Below, piece after piece: positions 41,357 to 51,400 of a stretch of DNA of 64,000 bases (within the stretch, counting starts at the first letter, position 1; each line of letters begins with the position of its first letter). The translations under genes were made by a program, and so were the position numbers. The DNA comes from CBDFGN01 sp965247065 (lineage in GTDB: Bacteria > Bacteroidota > Bacteroidia > Cytophagales > Cyclobacteriaceae), in contig CBDFGN010000006.1 of NCBI GenBank assembly GCA_965247065.1, positions 1 to 64,000 of the forward strand, read 5' to 3'. The notes under the pieces are model-generated. The model searched no databases, was not told where the DNA came from, and worked only from the letters and a program-made list of their open reading frames with translations.

Positions 41357-42940
41357 CTAATTTGGGTCAGATCTTACGTTGGCCTCTGCGTTTTCATCCA
41401 AGTGCTGGGATTCTGAATCCTCCGGCTTAGGTTTGGTTCCTGTGATCACGTGGTGTTTTTCCGGCCTTTCCTTAATTCTCCACTTAAAGTCCTTAAGTCG
41501 GGTTTGGGGCTCCTTGAGTTGATGCGGAGGAATAAATTCGGCCTCTGGGCTGGTATAGAAGGAGATGTTGTTCACTTGGTTATTCTCAAAGTTTATCAAC
41601 ATTTCACTGCATTCGATCTTATTCATGCCTACCACAGCAGTTTCATCCTCATTTAGAGCGAAAAAGATACTTTCACCATTACCGTTCACGTCAAGTTTGT
41701 CGAATTGATTTTCCTCGAAATGAGCCTCCATCTCCCTACCCTTGATCTGGTTAAAGTTCTTGATAGTGTCCTGGAAAATAATGAAGGCTTTGCCGTTCAT
41801 ATTCATTTTGTCAATGCCCCGGCTGGTGAGCTTTATGTCAATGACTTCAGCCAAAATTTGGTTTTTTCCTTCAAACCATATTACCGGATCATGGTAGAAA
41901 AAAATTGTTGAATCCGTCGTCATATAGGCCACCGAATCTGCAATTCCCTGCATATCACTTTTATAGACCAAAACGTTGTTATATGCCAGGAGGTGATTTT
42001 TGCTCTCATCTTCAAAATCAAAGGAGATCAAGGTATCCGCTGACAAATAAAGAGTATCACCTCCCATGAATTTCTTTAGGTATGGTTTGCCATAAATTTT
42101 GGTGATGCCGTCGTATTTCCAATGCTCGGCCACGGCGCCATGGATCTCGATACTATCTTCCTTCGAGAAGATGACTACGTTGGTTACTGCTCGGAAATAG
42201 CCGGTCTGATTGTCTATTGTCAGCCTATCGCCGCTGAGAATGTACTTCTCAGTCTCAATATCTCCCTTAAAAAGATTAGAGATCCGAATGTTGGTATTAT
42301 ACTGCCCTTCATTGTAATTGATTACGTTACCTTCTCCATCAATGAGTTCGGTTGGGGCAACAAAATGGACGATTCTTGATATTGTGTTGTACACCATAGT
42401 ATCGGACTTCAAGTCATATTCTGGCCCGACCATAACGACATCCTTTTTGAATGACATGATCTTCGTGGTGGTCTTATAATATCCCTTTCCGCTCGTAACC
42501 ACGTTGATACTGTCTACTAGCTTGCCATTATTGAAATAGTGGGCCAAATTCGTCATACGGTCAAAATCAAGGTGATCTGTATAAACGGTAACGATCCGGT
42601 TGTCAAAAACCACGTTGTTCCTCATCTTGGCAATTTTGGTGTCGCCATAATACCTCAGGTGATCTCCGACTATCGTCACCGAATCCTGCAAGATCTTGAC
42701 GTGACCATAGGCCTCTATCCGATTGTCTTTTTTGAAATGGAAAGCCGAGTCGCAGAAAATTCTTAGCTCGTTATGCTCAAAGACGACGTCATCGGCAAAT
42801 TTTGTAAAACGCTCTCCTCTCATCTTTCCCGTCTCGATCAGCCCGGCCCGCTCGATATTAATTCTCTTCTTTTGCGCAGATGCGTTAAAGCATAGGAGTC
42901 CAACAATTAGGGAGAATAGTATTTTTGTCCTGATTTCCAT
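41357..42940 (-). CDS. OstA/LptA-like exported protein
   Basis: 527 residues from ATG 42940 with a signal peptide (MEIRTKILFSLIVGLLCFNA). The body is made of repeated beta segments of the LptA/OstA type (FADDVVFEHNELRIFCDSAF, VKILQDSVTIVGDHLRYYGD). The family binds LPS in the periplasm or forms part of the outer-membrane LPS exit. Bacteroidota members are long like this one, with several repeats. The C-terminal 60 residues are proline- and charge-rich. Divergent from tilS. Confidence 0.85.
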   Translation of the reverse strand: MEIRTKILFSLIVGLLCFNASAQKKRINIERAGLIETGKMRGERFTKFADDVVFEHNELRIFCDSAFHFKKDNRIEAYGHVKILQDSVTIVGDHLRYYGDTKIAKMRNNVVFDNRIVTVYTDHLDFDRMTNLAHYFNNGKLVDSINVVTSGKGYYKTTTKIMSFKKDVVMVGPEYDLKSDTMVYNTISRIVHFVAPTELIDGEGNVINYNEGQYNTNIRISNLFKGDIETEKYILSGDRLTIDNQTGYFRAVTNVVIFSKEDSIEIHGAVAEHWKYDGITKIYGKPYLKKFMGGDTLYLSADTLISFDFEDESKNHLLAYNNVLVYKSDMQGIADSVAYMTTDSTIFFYHDPVIWFEGKNQILAEVIDIKLTSRGIDKMNMNGKAFIIFQDTIKNFNQIKGREMEAHFEENQFDKLDVNGNGESIFFALNEDETAVVGMNKIECSEMLINFENNQVNNISFYTSPEAEFIPPHQLKEPQTRLKDFKWRIKERPEKHHVITGTKPKPEDSESQHLDENAEANVRSDPN

Positions 42941-43005
42941 GCTCCAGTTCGACACCACAATTATCGTACCCGTCCACAGATTCATACAAATTAAGGCAAA
43001 AAACC

Positions 43006-43013
43006 TATTTTTG
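43006..43013 (+). promoter_or_regulatory. -7 element very close to the tilS start
   Basis: TATTTTTG matches TAnnTTTG and ends only 5 bases before the tilS ATG at 43019. A transcript starting at the usual distance would begin at or within a few bases of the start codon, i.e. leaderless or nearly so. No clear -33 box. Confidence 0.4.
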
Positions 43014-43018
43014 AGGGT

Positions 43019-44347
43019 ATGGTGCAGCGGTTCCTAAGTTTCGTGGAAACCAATGATCTTGCCTCCAAGGATCAGAAGATTATTCTAGCGGTCAGCGGGG
43101 GAGTAGATTCCATGGTGATGTGTCATATTTTTCAACAATCCGGGTTCAATTTTGGAGTTGCTCACGCCAATTTTCAATTGCGAGGACTTGAGTCGGAATT
43201 GGACCTTGAGTTGGTCAAGGAATCAGCCCGGTCATGCGACGTCCAGTTCTGGTCACAAGCTTTCAACACGAAGACCGTCAGCACCGACCAGGGGGTCTCC
43301 ACTCAAATGGCGGCCCGGGACCTGCGTTATGCCTGGCTAGAAGATTTACGGAAAGCTGAAGGCTTTGATCTAGTTTCGGTCGCTCATCACCTTGATGATA
43401 CCCTGGAAACAATCCTGCTTAATCTTGCCAAAGGAACCGGCATTTCCGGATTGCGGGGAATTCAGGCAAAGGTCGGAAGGTTAATTCGCCCCCTGCTTTT
43501 CGCGACCAAGGACGAGATTATTGATTACGCAAAAGAGCAAAAATTAAACTGGCGAGAGGACTCTTCTAACCAGTCCTTGAATTATCAAAGAAATCTGGTA
43601 CGGGCAAAGGTAGTACCCGCATTAAAGGAGATAAACCCAAATCTGCTCGAGTCTCTAAGGCCCACGCTGGAGCGACTGCGTGCCACGGAGGAGTTGCTTG
43701 CGGAAGCGGTAAATCAGTTGAGAACTGATGCGGTTGAAGCTCGTGGGGTGGATTTTTATATTAGCAAACAATGCCTGGTCGACTCTGCGGGGGGATTGAT
43801 CTTGCTGGATCAGCTCCTAAAACCGTTTGGGTTCAATTTTCCACAGGTGCGCCAAGTTTGGCGACAGCTAGCTAACAAACCGGGCAGAGTCTTTAAATCT
43901 TCCACCCATGTTTTGAATCTTGACAGGGACTTAATTATTGTAAGTCCACTGCAGACACCAGGGCCATCGGCGGGATTGATTAATCCCGGGGATAGGAAAT
44001 ACATCCAGCGAGATCTTAATCTTGAAATGGAAGTCTTCGACCAGAAACACTATCAAATTTCATCTGATCGGGCTACGGCAAGCCTGGATTTTGAGAAACT
44101 AACCTTTCCGTTGGCAGTGCGACCTTGGAAGGCTGGCGACCGCTTTAGGCCTTTGGGAATGGCTGGCCAAAAAAAGCTGAGCGATTTTATGATTGACGAG
44201 AAAATTCCTGTAAACTTGAAAAAGAGGTTGTTCGTACTAACTACCAGTGATACCATCGCCTGGCTGATTGGTTGGAAAATAGACGACCGCTTTAAGATAA
44301 CCCCTCAGACTAGAAACGTATTTCGGGTTCGATACCTTCCCCAGTGA
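43019..44347 (+). CDS. tilS: tRNA(Ile)-lysidine synthetase
   Basis: 442 residues. PP-loop AVSGGVDSMVMCH near residue 25, VAHANFQLRGLES-type VAHANFQLRG, and HHLDDTLETILLNLAKGTGI; the C-terminal lysidine synthetase domain carries VRPWKAGDRFRPLGM. It converts C34 of the minor tRNA-Ile to lysidine so that it reads AUA. The stop overlaps the next start (TGATG). Confidence 0.95.
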   Translation: MVQRFLSFVETNDLASKDQKIILAVSGGVDSMVMCHIFQQSGFNFGVAHANFQLRGLESELDLELVKESARSCDVQFWSQAFNTKTVSTDQGVSTQMAARDLRYAWLEDLRKAEGFDLVSVAHHLDDTLETILLNLAKGTGISGLRGIQAKVGRLIRPLLFATKDEIIDYAKEQKLNWREDSSNQSLNYQRNLVRAKVVPALKEINPNLLESLRPTLERLRATEELLAEAVNQLRTDAVEARGVDFYISKQCLVDSAGGLILLDQLLKPFGFNFPQVRQVWRQLANKPGRVFKSSTHVLNLDRDLIIVSPLQTPGPSAGLINPGDRKYIQRDLNLEMEVFDQKHYQISSDRATASLDFEKLTFPLAVRPWKAGDRFRPLGMAGQKKLSDFMIDEKIPVNLKKRLFVLTTSDTIAWLIGWKIDDRFKITPQTRNVFRVRYLPQ

Positions 44348-44877
44348 TGATCAATCCTTTTAAAAGATCTTATTCTCCCAAGGAATTGAATCTTTTCAGA
44401 TTTCTGTCTCGGATTCCGTTGTTCGAAAAACTTACTTATCCTGAAATGGGATTATTTGTGCCCTATATGCACCTAAGGCACTACAAACAAGACGAGGTTG
44501 TGTTCTTCCGAGAGGACCCAAGCCATGCCCTTTACATTGTCAAGAGTGGCAAAGTTTCCTTAAACGTAGATCTACAAGGAAATTTTGAGGTTTTGCGAAT
44601 TGTGAAAAGTGGCGAAGCATTTGGAGACAACTCTTTGCTGGAGAATTCCCGACGGATTTATAGTTCCCTGGTCGTTTCAGAGACCGCTGATTTCTACGTG
44701 ATCCCACAAGTAAATATTCAGGAGATTTTTTCTACCAATCTGTCAATAAGGTCCAAAATGACCGAATCCCTGGCGGAATCTTATGACAAGATTTCGAAAA
44801 AGCTCTTCAAAGCTTATCAGTCATCTTTCGGATTTTTCACCCTGGCCCAAGTCTTCCAAAACGAACGAGATGTTTAG
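44347..44877 (+). CDS. Cyclic-nucleotide-binding domain protein
   Basis: 176 residues from ATG 44347, which overlaps the tilS stop. A single Crp-type cNMP-binding fold spans about 25-150: YKQDEVVFFREDPSHALYIV, SGKVSLNVD and SGEAFGDNSLLENSRRIYSS as the ligand-binding cassette. The DNA-binding HTH of Crp is missing, so it is a stand-alone sensor. The last 30 residues are helical. Ligand and target unknown. Confidence 0.85.
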   Translation: MINPFKRSYSPKELNLFRFLSRIPLFEKLTYPEMGLFVPYMHLRHYKQDEVVFFREDPSHALYIVKSGKVSLNVDLQGNFEVLRIVKSGEAFGDNSLLENSRRIYSSLVVSETADFYVIPQVNIQEIFSTNLSIRSKMTESLAESYDKISKKLFKAYQSSFGFFTLAQVFQNERDV

Positions 44878-44951
44878 ACTTGAAATTGTTTTTTAAGGCT
44901 GGCCATTGTAATATATTGCATCAATGATTTTCAATTTAATAGTCCGACAAA

Positions 44952-45881
44952 ATGAAAATAACCGTAGTTGGAGCTGGTAATGTCGGCGCTACTTGCGCCG
45001 ATGTCTTGGCTTACCGTGAGGTTGCTAATGAAGTACTTGTTGTGGATATCAAGGAGGGTTTGGCCGAAGGAAAGGCCCTGGATATTTGGCAAAAATCTCC
45101 AATAAATTTGTATGACACCAAGACCACCGGTGTCACCAGCGACTATTCAGCCACTGCCGGTTCGGAGGTTGTGGTCATTACCTCGGGATTACCTCGAAAA
45201 CCGGGAATGAGTCGGGATGACCTTATCGAGACCAATGCCGGAATTGTGAAATCGGTTACCGAAAATATTATTCAGCATTCACCTGACACGATCATAATAG
45301 TTGTTTCCAATCCACTGGATGTAATGACCTACCAGGCCCATTTGATCTCCAAACTTCCTCGGACCAGGGTTATGGGAATGGCGGGAATTCTGGATACCGC
45401 AAGATATCGCTCTTTTCTTGCTGAGGAAATCAAAGTTTCTCCGAAAGACATACAAGCTGTTTTGATGGGAGGCCATGGAGATACAATGGTTCCTCTTCCA
45501 CGGTATACCACGGTTGGGGGTATCCCAGTGACGGAATTAATCGATAGCCAAAAACTGGACGCTATTATTGAGCGGACTAAGTTTGGAGGTGGCGAATTGG
45601 TCAAGTTGATGGGTACCTCAGCCTGGTATGCTCCAGGCTCTGCTGCCGCTCAAATGGTGGAGGCTATTGTGAAAGATCAGCGGAGGGTTTTTCCGGTTTG
45701 TCTGAAGCTTGAGGGAGAATACGGAGTCAACGATGTGTATTTGGGTGCTCCTGTTATTCTGGGGAAAGCAGGTATTGAAAAGATCATCGAACTTGACTTG
45801 AACGAACAGGAGAGGGAAATGCTCGAGTCTTCAAGGAGCCACGTTCTTGAGGTAATGGCGGTTTTGGAGAAGCTATCTTAA
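44952..45881 (+). CDS. mdh: Malate dehydrogenase
   Basis: 309 residues of the LDH-like MDH class. NAD site GAGNVGATCAD, substrate loop LPRKPGMSRDDL whose Arg after Leu-Pro marks malate over lactate specificity, and the catalytic HGD in GGHGDTMVPL. It links malate and oxaloacetate in the TCA cycle, and in reverse could feed fumarate for the FrdABCD enzyme encoded 9 kb away. Confidence 0.96.
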   Translation: MKITVVGAGNVGATCADVLAYREVANEVLVVDIKEGLAEGKALDIWQKSPINLYDTKTTGVTSDYSATAGSEVVVITSGLPRKPGMSRDDLIETNAGIVKSVTENIIQHSPDTIIIVVSNPLDVMTYQAHLISKLPRTRVMGMAGILDTARYRSFLAEEIKVSPKDIQAVLMGGHGDTMVPLPRYTTVGGIPVTELIDSQKLDAIIERTKFGGGELVKLMGTSAWYAPGSAAAQMVEAIVKDQRRVFPVCLKLEGEYGVNDVYLGAPVILGKAGIEKIIELDLNEQEREMLESSRSHVLEVMAVLEKLS

Positions 45882-46179
45882 AAGCAACCGATTTTACAAA
45901 TATCCTTTCACCTTACAAAGTGGGGGGTTGGAAAGGTCAACTGTACTTTGCCCACATCCGTGCTTCACTTTCACAGTTTCCAATACAACCCCGCAGGGCC
46001 GGACCGTCATTGACCAGAAAAAGAGTAATACACGTTAGTGAACGATAGGGCGCCACCAGATTCGGATTCCCGGATTTCGTTCAAAATTGCAGATTCTTAG
46101 GTCACTTTCTACGTACAATTTTAGGCCTTTATTAAACCTTCGAATTTGGATTGTATCTAAAAGCCAAACGCTCACGAAT
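45882..46179. other. Intergenic stretch with no clear gene
   Basis: 298 bases between mdh and the broken YXWGXW-like gene. Both strands lack a convincing coding frame. I see no tRNA cloverleaf, strong hairpin with T-run, or repeat; a promoter for the next gene must lie here but no TAnnTTTG box stands out. Confidence 0.5.
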
Positions 46180-46602
46180 ATGAAGATGAAAAAGTTGATA
46201 GTAATTGGGATTGGGATAATCGTCGGATTTTTTTCCATTCACTCGATGATGGCGCAAGTGGTTGAGGATCTGTTGTGAAAAAGGGCCATGATTCATGGAC
46301 CGGTGACCCAAAGGGGACATGTCAGGATCCCCGGACACTGGAAGTGGAAGACCAGGAATCGCAGGTATGTTTGGATCAAAGGCCATTATGTGAAGGCTGG
46401 ACTCGATAGAGCATGGATGCTTTTTGATCATTGTCCGGGGGGATGGGTAGGAAACCGGGATATTGGAAACGTGTTTAATAACCACACGTTTAATAAGGTC
46501 GCGGGTAAACAAAATCCGCAACTTTTTTTAAGAGGCTTTTCATCTTTACCTAAATCAATGGGCAAAATTAGATCTCTTATTATATTTTTGTCGATCCCAT
46601 AA
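46180..46602 (+). pseudogene. YXWGXW-repeat-like exported protein, interrupted by TGA
   Basis: A signal peptide (MKMKKLIVIGIGIIVGFFSI, then HSMMAQ) runs 32 codons to TGA at 46276-46278; the same frame continues without a shift for another 107 codons. The continuation reads HVRIPGHWKWKTRNRRYVWI and KGHY, matching the WVPGHW-type repeat of small YXWGXW proteins. The fit on both sides of the stop in one frame argues for a nonsense mutation in one gene. The last 50 residues lose the repeat pattern, so decay may go further. Readthrough or a sequencing error are alternatives. Confidence 0.6.
46583..46590 (+). promoter_or_regulatory. Possible -7 element for lspA
   Basis: TATTTTTG matches TAnnTTTG and lies 46 bases before the lspA ATG. 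No -33 TTTG at the right distance; weak support. Confidence 0.3.
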
Positions 46603-46636
46603 AGTTGATGCCTGTAGCTGGGCGAGTGTTCCGGGA

Positions 46637-47284
46637 ATGAAATTCTACAAGTACTATTTATTGAGCCTCGGGGTAATCCTGATCGATCAAACAACAAAAC
46701 TGCTGGTTCATTACAATATGGAACTGGGAATCCCAGGTGAGATCTTGGTATTAGGCGAATGGTTTCGACTGCACTATTTGTTGAATCCGGGCATGGCTTT
46801 TGGGCTCGAGCTTCACACGGAGTATGGAAAGATGGCATTGTCCGCGTTTCGACTCTTTGCCATATTAGGAATTGGGATATACCTACTTCGTCAAGCACAA
46901 AAAGGAGTCCACCCAGGAATGTTATGGTCTTTGGCCCTCATTTTTGGAGGGGCCATCGGCAATGCAATTGACAGCACTTTTTACGGGGTACTATTGAATA
47001 ATGCACCCGCGAATGCCGCCACGCCCTGGTTCCACGGGCAAGTAGTCGACATGCTCTATTTCCCTCTGTTTGATGGGACCTTTCCCAATTGGGTTCCTTA
47101 TTATGGAGGAGAATACTTTCAGTTTTTCCGACCTGTTTTTAATATGGCGGATGCGTCGATTTTTATCGGTGTTTGCCTTATCTTAATTTTCCAAAAGAAA
47201 TTTTTGGCTGAATCAAAACAGCAAAAGGAGAACGATGTTGCTGAAAACTCCGAATCTGAAATTGAACCGAAAGTTGTTTTATGA
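46637..47284 (+). CDS. lspA: Lipoprotein signal peptidase
   Basis: 215 residues with four membrane helices. Catalytic aspartates are in GGAIGNAIDSTFYG and FNMADASIFIG; LIDQTTKLLVHYNM is the usual N-terminal motif. It cleaves prolipoproteins such as BamD. Bacteroidota members carry an insertion before the second Asp, here about residues 115-160, and an extra charged C-terminal tail. The tail region overlaps rlpA by 50 bases. Confidence 0.94.
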   Translation: MKFYKYYLLSLGVILIDQTTKLLVHYNMELGIPGEILVLGEWFRLHYLLNPGMAFGLELHTEYGKMALSAFRLFAILGIGIYLLRQAQKGVHPGMLWSLALIFGGAIGNAIDSTFYGVLLNNAPANAATPWFHGQVVDMLYFPLFDGTFPNWVPYYGGEYFQFFRPVFNMADASIFIGVCLILIFQKKFLAESKQQKENDVAENSESEIEPKVVL

Positions 47285-47990
47285 CCATCCCTTAGTGGCG
47301 ATCGCAAGTCTGTTGCTCCTTGCCTCCCTAAATCCGTGTTCCGCTATAGCCCAGGATATTTATGTCCAAACCGGCCAAGCCAGTTACTATGCCGATAAGT
47401 TTGAGGGAAGACGTACGGCCAATGGAGAGAAATATCGTCATTCCAAGCTTACAGCTGCGCATTTGACCCTTCCGTTTGGAACAAAGGTCAAAGTAACCAA
47501 CCTCGCAAATAAGAAATCAGTGGTTGTGCGGGTCAATGATAGGGGGCCTTTTGTGGAAGGTCGTGTCATAGACCTGTCTAAGTCTGCAGCAGAACTCCTT
47601 GACTTCATCTATGATGGTTTGACCGATGTCAAGATTGAGATTGTGAAGGTCGTTGTAGATCAGGGTGGAACCGCCGGAAAACCTCCACAACCCGAAACTC
47701 ACGCGGTTGATCCAAAGGAGTATTACCGATTTGAGGCAACCCGCTTCGAGCCGACTGGGTATGGAATCCAGATTGGCAGTTTTGTTGAGCTCGCCAACGT
47801 GATGAGGGTAGGTGAAAGCCTCAAGGCTAAATATCGTAAGCAGGTCACCATTCGGGTTGCAAACATTAACAATGTCAAGTACTATAAGATTATTCTTGGA
47901 AATTTCTCCAGCCGCGCCAAAGCGGACCCGCTGAAAACTAAAATGGCCGATGACTACCCGGATAGTTTTGTCGTGAAGTTTGAAGAGTGA
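47235..47990 (+). CDS. rlpA: RlpA-like septal lytic transglycosylase with SPOR domain
   Basis: 251 residues. Signal peptide (VAIASLLLLASLNPCSAIA), then the double-psi beta-barrel: TGQASYYADKFEGRRTANGE, LPFGTKVKVTNL and RVNDRGPFVEGRVIDLS with the catalytic Asp. A C-terminal SPOR domain (GIQIGSFVELANVMRVGESL) binds denuded septal glycan. Trims peptidoglycan at division. The start lies inside lspA in another frame with 50 bases overlap, and no later in-frame start keeps the signal peptide. Confidence 0.9.
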   Translation: MLLKTPNLKLNRKLFYDHPLVAIASLLLLASLNPCSAIAQDIYVQTGQASYYADKFEGRRTANGEKYRHSKLTAAHLTLPFGTKVKVTNLANKKSVVVRVNDRGPFVEGRVIDLSKSAAELLDFIYDGLTDVKIEIVKVVVDQGGTAGKPPQPETHAVDPKEYYRFEATRFEPTGYGIQIGSFVELANVMRVGESLKAKYRKQVTIRVANINNVKYYKIILGNFSSRAKADPLKTKMADDYPDSFVVKFEE

Positions 47991-48020
47991 ATTCTATCCG
48001 TAGATATGATATTTGGAGAT

Positions 48021-48437
48021 CTATGGTCGGTCTACGGTAAACTCCAATCTTATCTCGATATCTTGCTTCAGACTAGCTGAAACGGAACAATACTTTTCAA
48101 CCACAAGTTTAGCCGCCTTTTCGAGGTCGATAGAAGAGGCATCGGGGGAAGTTAGAATGAAATGAAGCACAATATCAGTGAATCGGTGTGGATTCATCGC
48201 CCTTCGAGTTCCGTCTGATTCAATAGTTAAATCGACCACAGTTTTTCGTTTCTTTTTCAAGATCTGTATTACATCTACCGCGGAGCATCCAGCCAGACCA
48301 GCCAGAATAAGTTGAGTAGGGGAGAGGGATTCCTTAAGATCCAGAGGAAGAGAATCCATTCGCAGCGTGTTGCCCGTGTCATTCTCGGCTTCAAATTCCA
48401 AGTCCGAGATCATGCGGGTGGTAATCTTCATATCCAT
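48021..48437 (-). CDS. OsmC-family peroxiredoxin-like protein
   Basis: 138 residues from ATG 48437 (MDMKITTRMISDLEFEAEND). The two reactive cysteines are in LAGLAGCSAVDVIQILKKKR and VEKYCSVSASL. OsmC/Ohr proteins reduce organic hydroperoxides. This member is of the YhfA/redox-protein branch rather than Ohr. It follows icmF by 33 bases in the same direction. Confidence 0.88.
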   Translation of the reverse strand: MDMKITTRMISDLEFEAENDTGNTLRMDSLPLDLKESLSPTQLILAGLAGCSAVDVIQILKKKRKTVVDLTIESDGTRRAMNPHRFTDIVLHFILTSPDASSIDLEKAAKLVVEKYCSVSASLKQDIEIRLEFTVDRP

Positions 48438-48469
48438 GCTTTTTCTCAAGTTGGCATTGGCCAGGTCCG

Positions 48470-51400
48470 TCACATACTGCGACGGTACTTTCCACCCACC
48501 TCGAAGAGAGAGCCGGTGATTTGGCCCAATGAGCAGCACTTACTGGCCTCCATCAAGGATTCGAAGGTATTTTTACCCTCTAGTGCTGATCTCTGGAGAT
48601 CAGATAAACGCGTTTCGGCCTCAGTGGCGTTCCTTTGGCGCATTTCTCCGAGCATTTGGATTTGGTAATCCTTTTCCTCCTTGGTGGCCCTAATTACTTC
48701 GCTGGGGATTATAGTAGGAGATCCTTGTGAAGAGAGAAAGGTGTTTACGCCAATTATTGGGAATTCCCCAGAATGTTTCAAGGTTTCGTAATAGAGACTC
48801 TCTTGTTGAATTTTACCTCTCTGATACAAGCTTTCCATGGCCCCCAGAACGCCTCCTCTTTCGGTGAGACTGTCAAATTCATAGAGTACAGCCTCTTCTA
48901 CCAGGTAGGTTAATTCCTCAATTATAAAAGATCCTTGTAGAGAGTTTTCGTTTCTGGCCAAACCCAACTCCTTGTTTATGATCAATTGGATAGCCATTGC
49001 TCTTCGTACGGATTCCTCAGTTGGAGTAGTGAGAGCCTCATTATACGCGTTCGTATGTAAAGAATTGCAATTGTCGTACACGGCGTATAGCGCTTGCAGT
49101 GTAGTTCGAATATCATTAAAATCAATTTCCTGGGCGTGCAAGGACCTGCCGGAAGTTTGAATATGGTACTTTAGTTTTTGAGATCTTTCGCTTGCCCCAT
49201 ACTTCAATTTCATGGCCTTGGCCCATATACGTCGTGCAACTCTTCCAATGACCGAGTATTCCGCATCTACGCCATTGGAAAAGAAGAACGAGAGGTTTGG
49301 GGCGAAGTCGTCTATGTTCATACCCCGGGAGGCATAATACTCAACAAAGGTAAAGCCATTGGCAAGAGTGAAAGCCAGTTGAGTTATTGGGTTAGCTCCT
49401 GCCTCTGCGATGTGGTACCCGGAAATGGATACCGAATAGAAATTCTGAACCTGATTTTGAGTGAAAAACTCTTGAAGATCCCCCATCAACAGAAGGGAAA
49501 ATTCGGTGGAAAAGATGCAGGTATTTTGGGCCTGGTCCTCTTTTAAGATATCCGCCTGGACTGTTCCTCTGACTTTGGCTAGAGTTTCGCCCTTTATTTT
49601 TCGATAGACTTCATCTGAGAGTACCTCATCCCCACTTACTCCAAGAAGCATAGTACCCAATCCATCATTTCCTTCTGGTAGGTCCCCCTGATAGGATGGT
49701 TGTTCACAACCTTTCTTTTTAAATATCTCCTCAAGAGTTTTCTTTACTTTTTCCTCAAGGCCTTCCTTCCTGATGTACTTTTCACACTGCTGATCGATGG
49801 CAGCATTCATAAAGAACGCAGTCAAAATCGTTGCCGGGCCATTTATTGTCATTGATACCGACGTTTTCGAGTCGGCCAGGTCAAAACCTGAATATAACTT
49901 CTTGATGTCGTCGAGGCAGCAAATAGAAACTCCCGAGTTACCAACTTTACCGTATATGTCCGGACGGTAATCGGGATCGTTTCCGTAAAGAGTCACTGAG
50001 TCAAACGCCGTGGACAGCCGGTTGACCGGCATTGACTGGCTAAGATAATGGAATCTCCGGTTGGTTCTTTCCGGACCCCCTTCTCCGGCAAACATGCGGG
50101 TCGGATCCTCCTCAGTTCTTTTGAAGGGATATACTCCAGCTGTAAATGGGAATTCGCCCGGAACGTTCTCCTGCAACATCCAATGTAGCAGGTCGCCCCA
50201 GGCCTCATACTTTGGAAGACTCACCTTAGGGATCCGAGAGCCGGCCAAACTTTCAGAGAAGGTTTTGATCTTTACTTCTTTGCCACGGACCAGGTAGCTG
50301 AAATCATCCTGACTATATTTCTCCTTTTTTTCAGACCATGTATCAATCAGTTTTCGGTTGTTTGGATCAAGATCGATATCCAACTCTTCGGATGCTTCTT
50401 TAAGGCTCTCCACAGCATTATCAGCACTTGAAATTCCGGAAGCCAGGAGCGTTTCAACGGAGCTTTGCAGGCCGTAAAGCTTTTGAGCGATGGCTTTTTG
50501 ATGAAGGGCCCATTTGTCGTAATCCTGTATAACTTCAGATATCTCCGACAGGTAGCGGGCTCTATTCGGGGGAATGATATGAATCTTCTGGGAAAGCTCC
50601 TTCTCAACCTTAAAGGTTGATTTGAGACCCGTTGCTGAGGTTTTCGCGTGAATCAACTTCATGAGCTCTTTGTACAATTGATTTGTACCCTGGTCATTGA
50701 ATTGGGAGGCAATAGTACCATATACCGGAAGAGCTTCTTCGTCCAGGTTAAATAAGTTATGGTTGCGCTGGTATTGTTTTCGTACATCTCGCAATGCATC
50801 CGGCGCTCCACGTTTATCAAATTTGTTAAGGGCAATGATATCGGCAAAATCAAGCATGTCGATTTTTTCGAGCTGAGTAGGTGCCCCAAACTCGGGAGTC
50901 ATGACGTAGAGTGATACGTCCGAGTGATCGGCTATTTCGGTATCAGATTGTCCGATCCCTGATGTTTCCAAAATAATCAGGTCGAAATTGGCGGCAGTCA
51001 CTACGTCTATGGCGTCTCTAACATACTTGGACAAGGCTAAATTTGCCTGCCGGGTTGCTAACGATCGCATATAGACCCTGGGATTATGAATTGCATTCAT
51101 TCGGATCCTGTCTCCGAGAAGTGCTCCACCGGTCTTTCTCTTGGACGGATCAACCGAGAGGATTGCCACTGTTCGGTTCTCAAAATCAATCAGAAAGCGT
51201 CGAACTAACTCATCGACCAGCGAGGATTTGCCGGCCCCGCCGGTTCCCGTAATCCCCAGAATCGGTGGGTTCTTTCCATTGGATCTGGATTTTATATCTT
51301 GTAATAGCTTCTGGGCCTCTTGTGGAAAATTTTCAGCAGCGGTAATGAGTTTAGCTATTGACCTCACATCCTGCTTCTCTAAGGCACTGATCTCTCCGTT

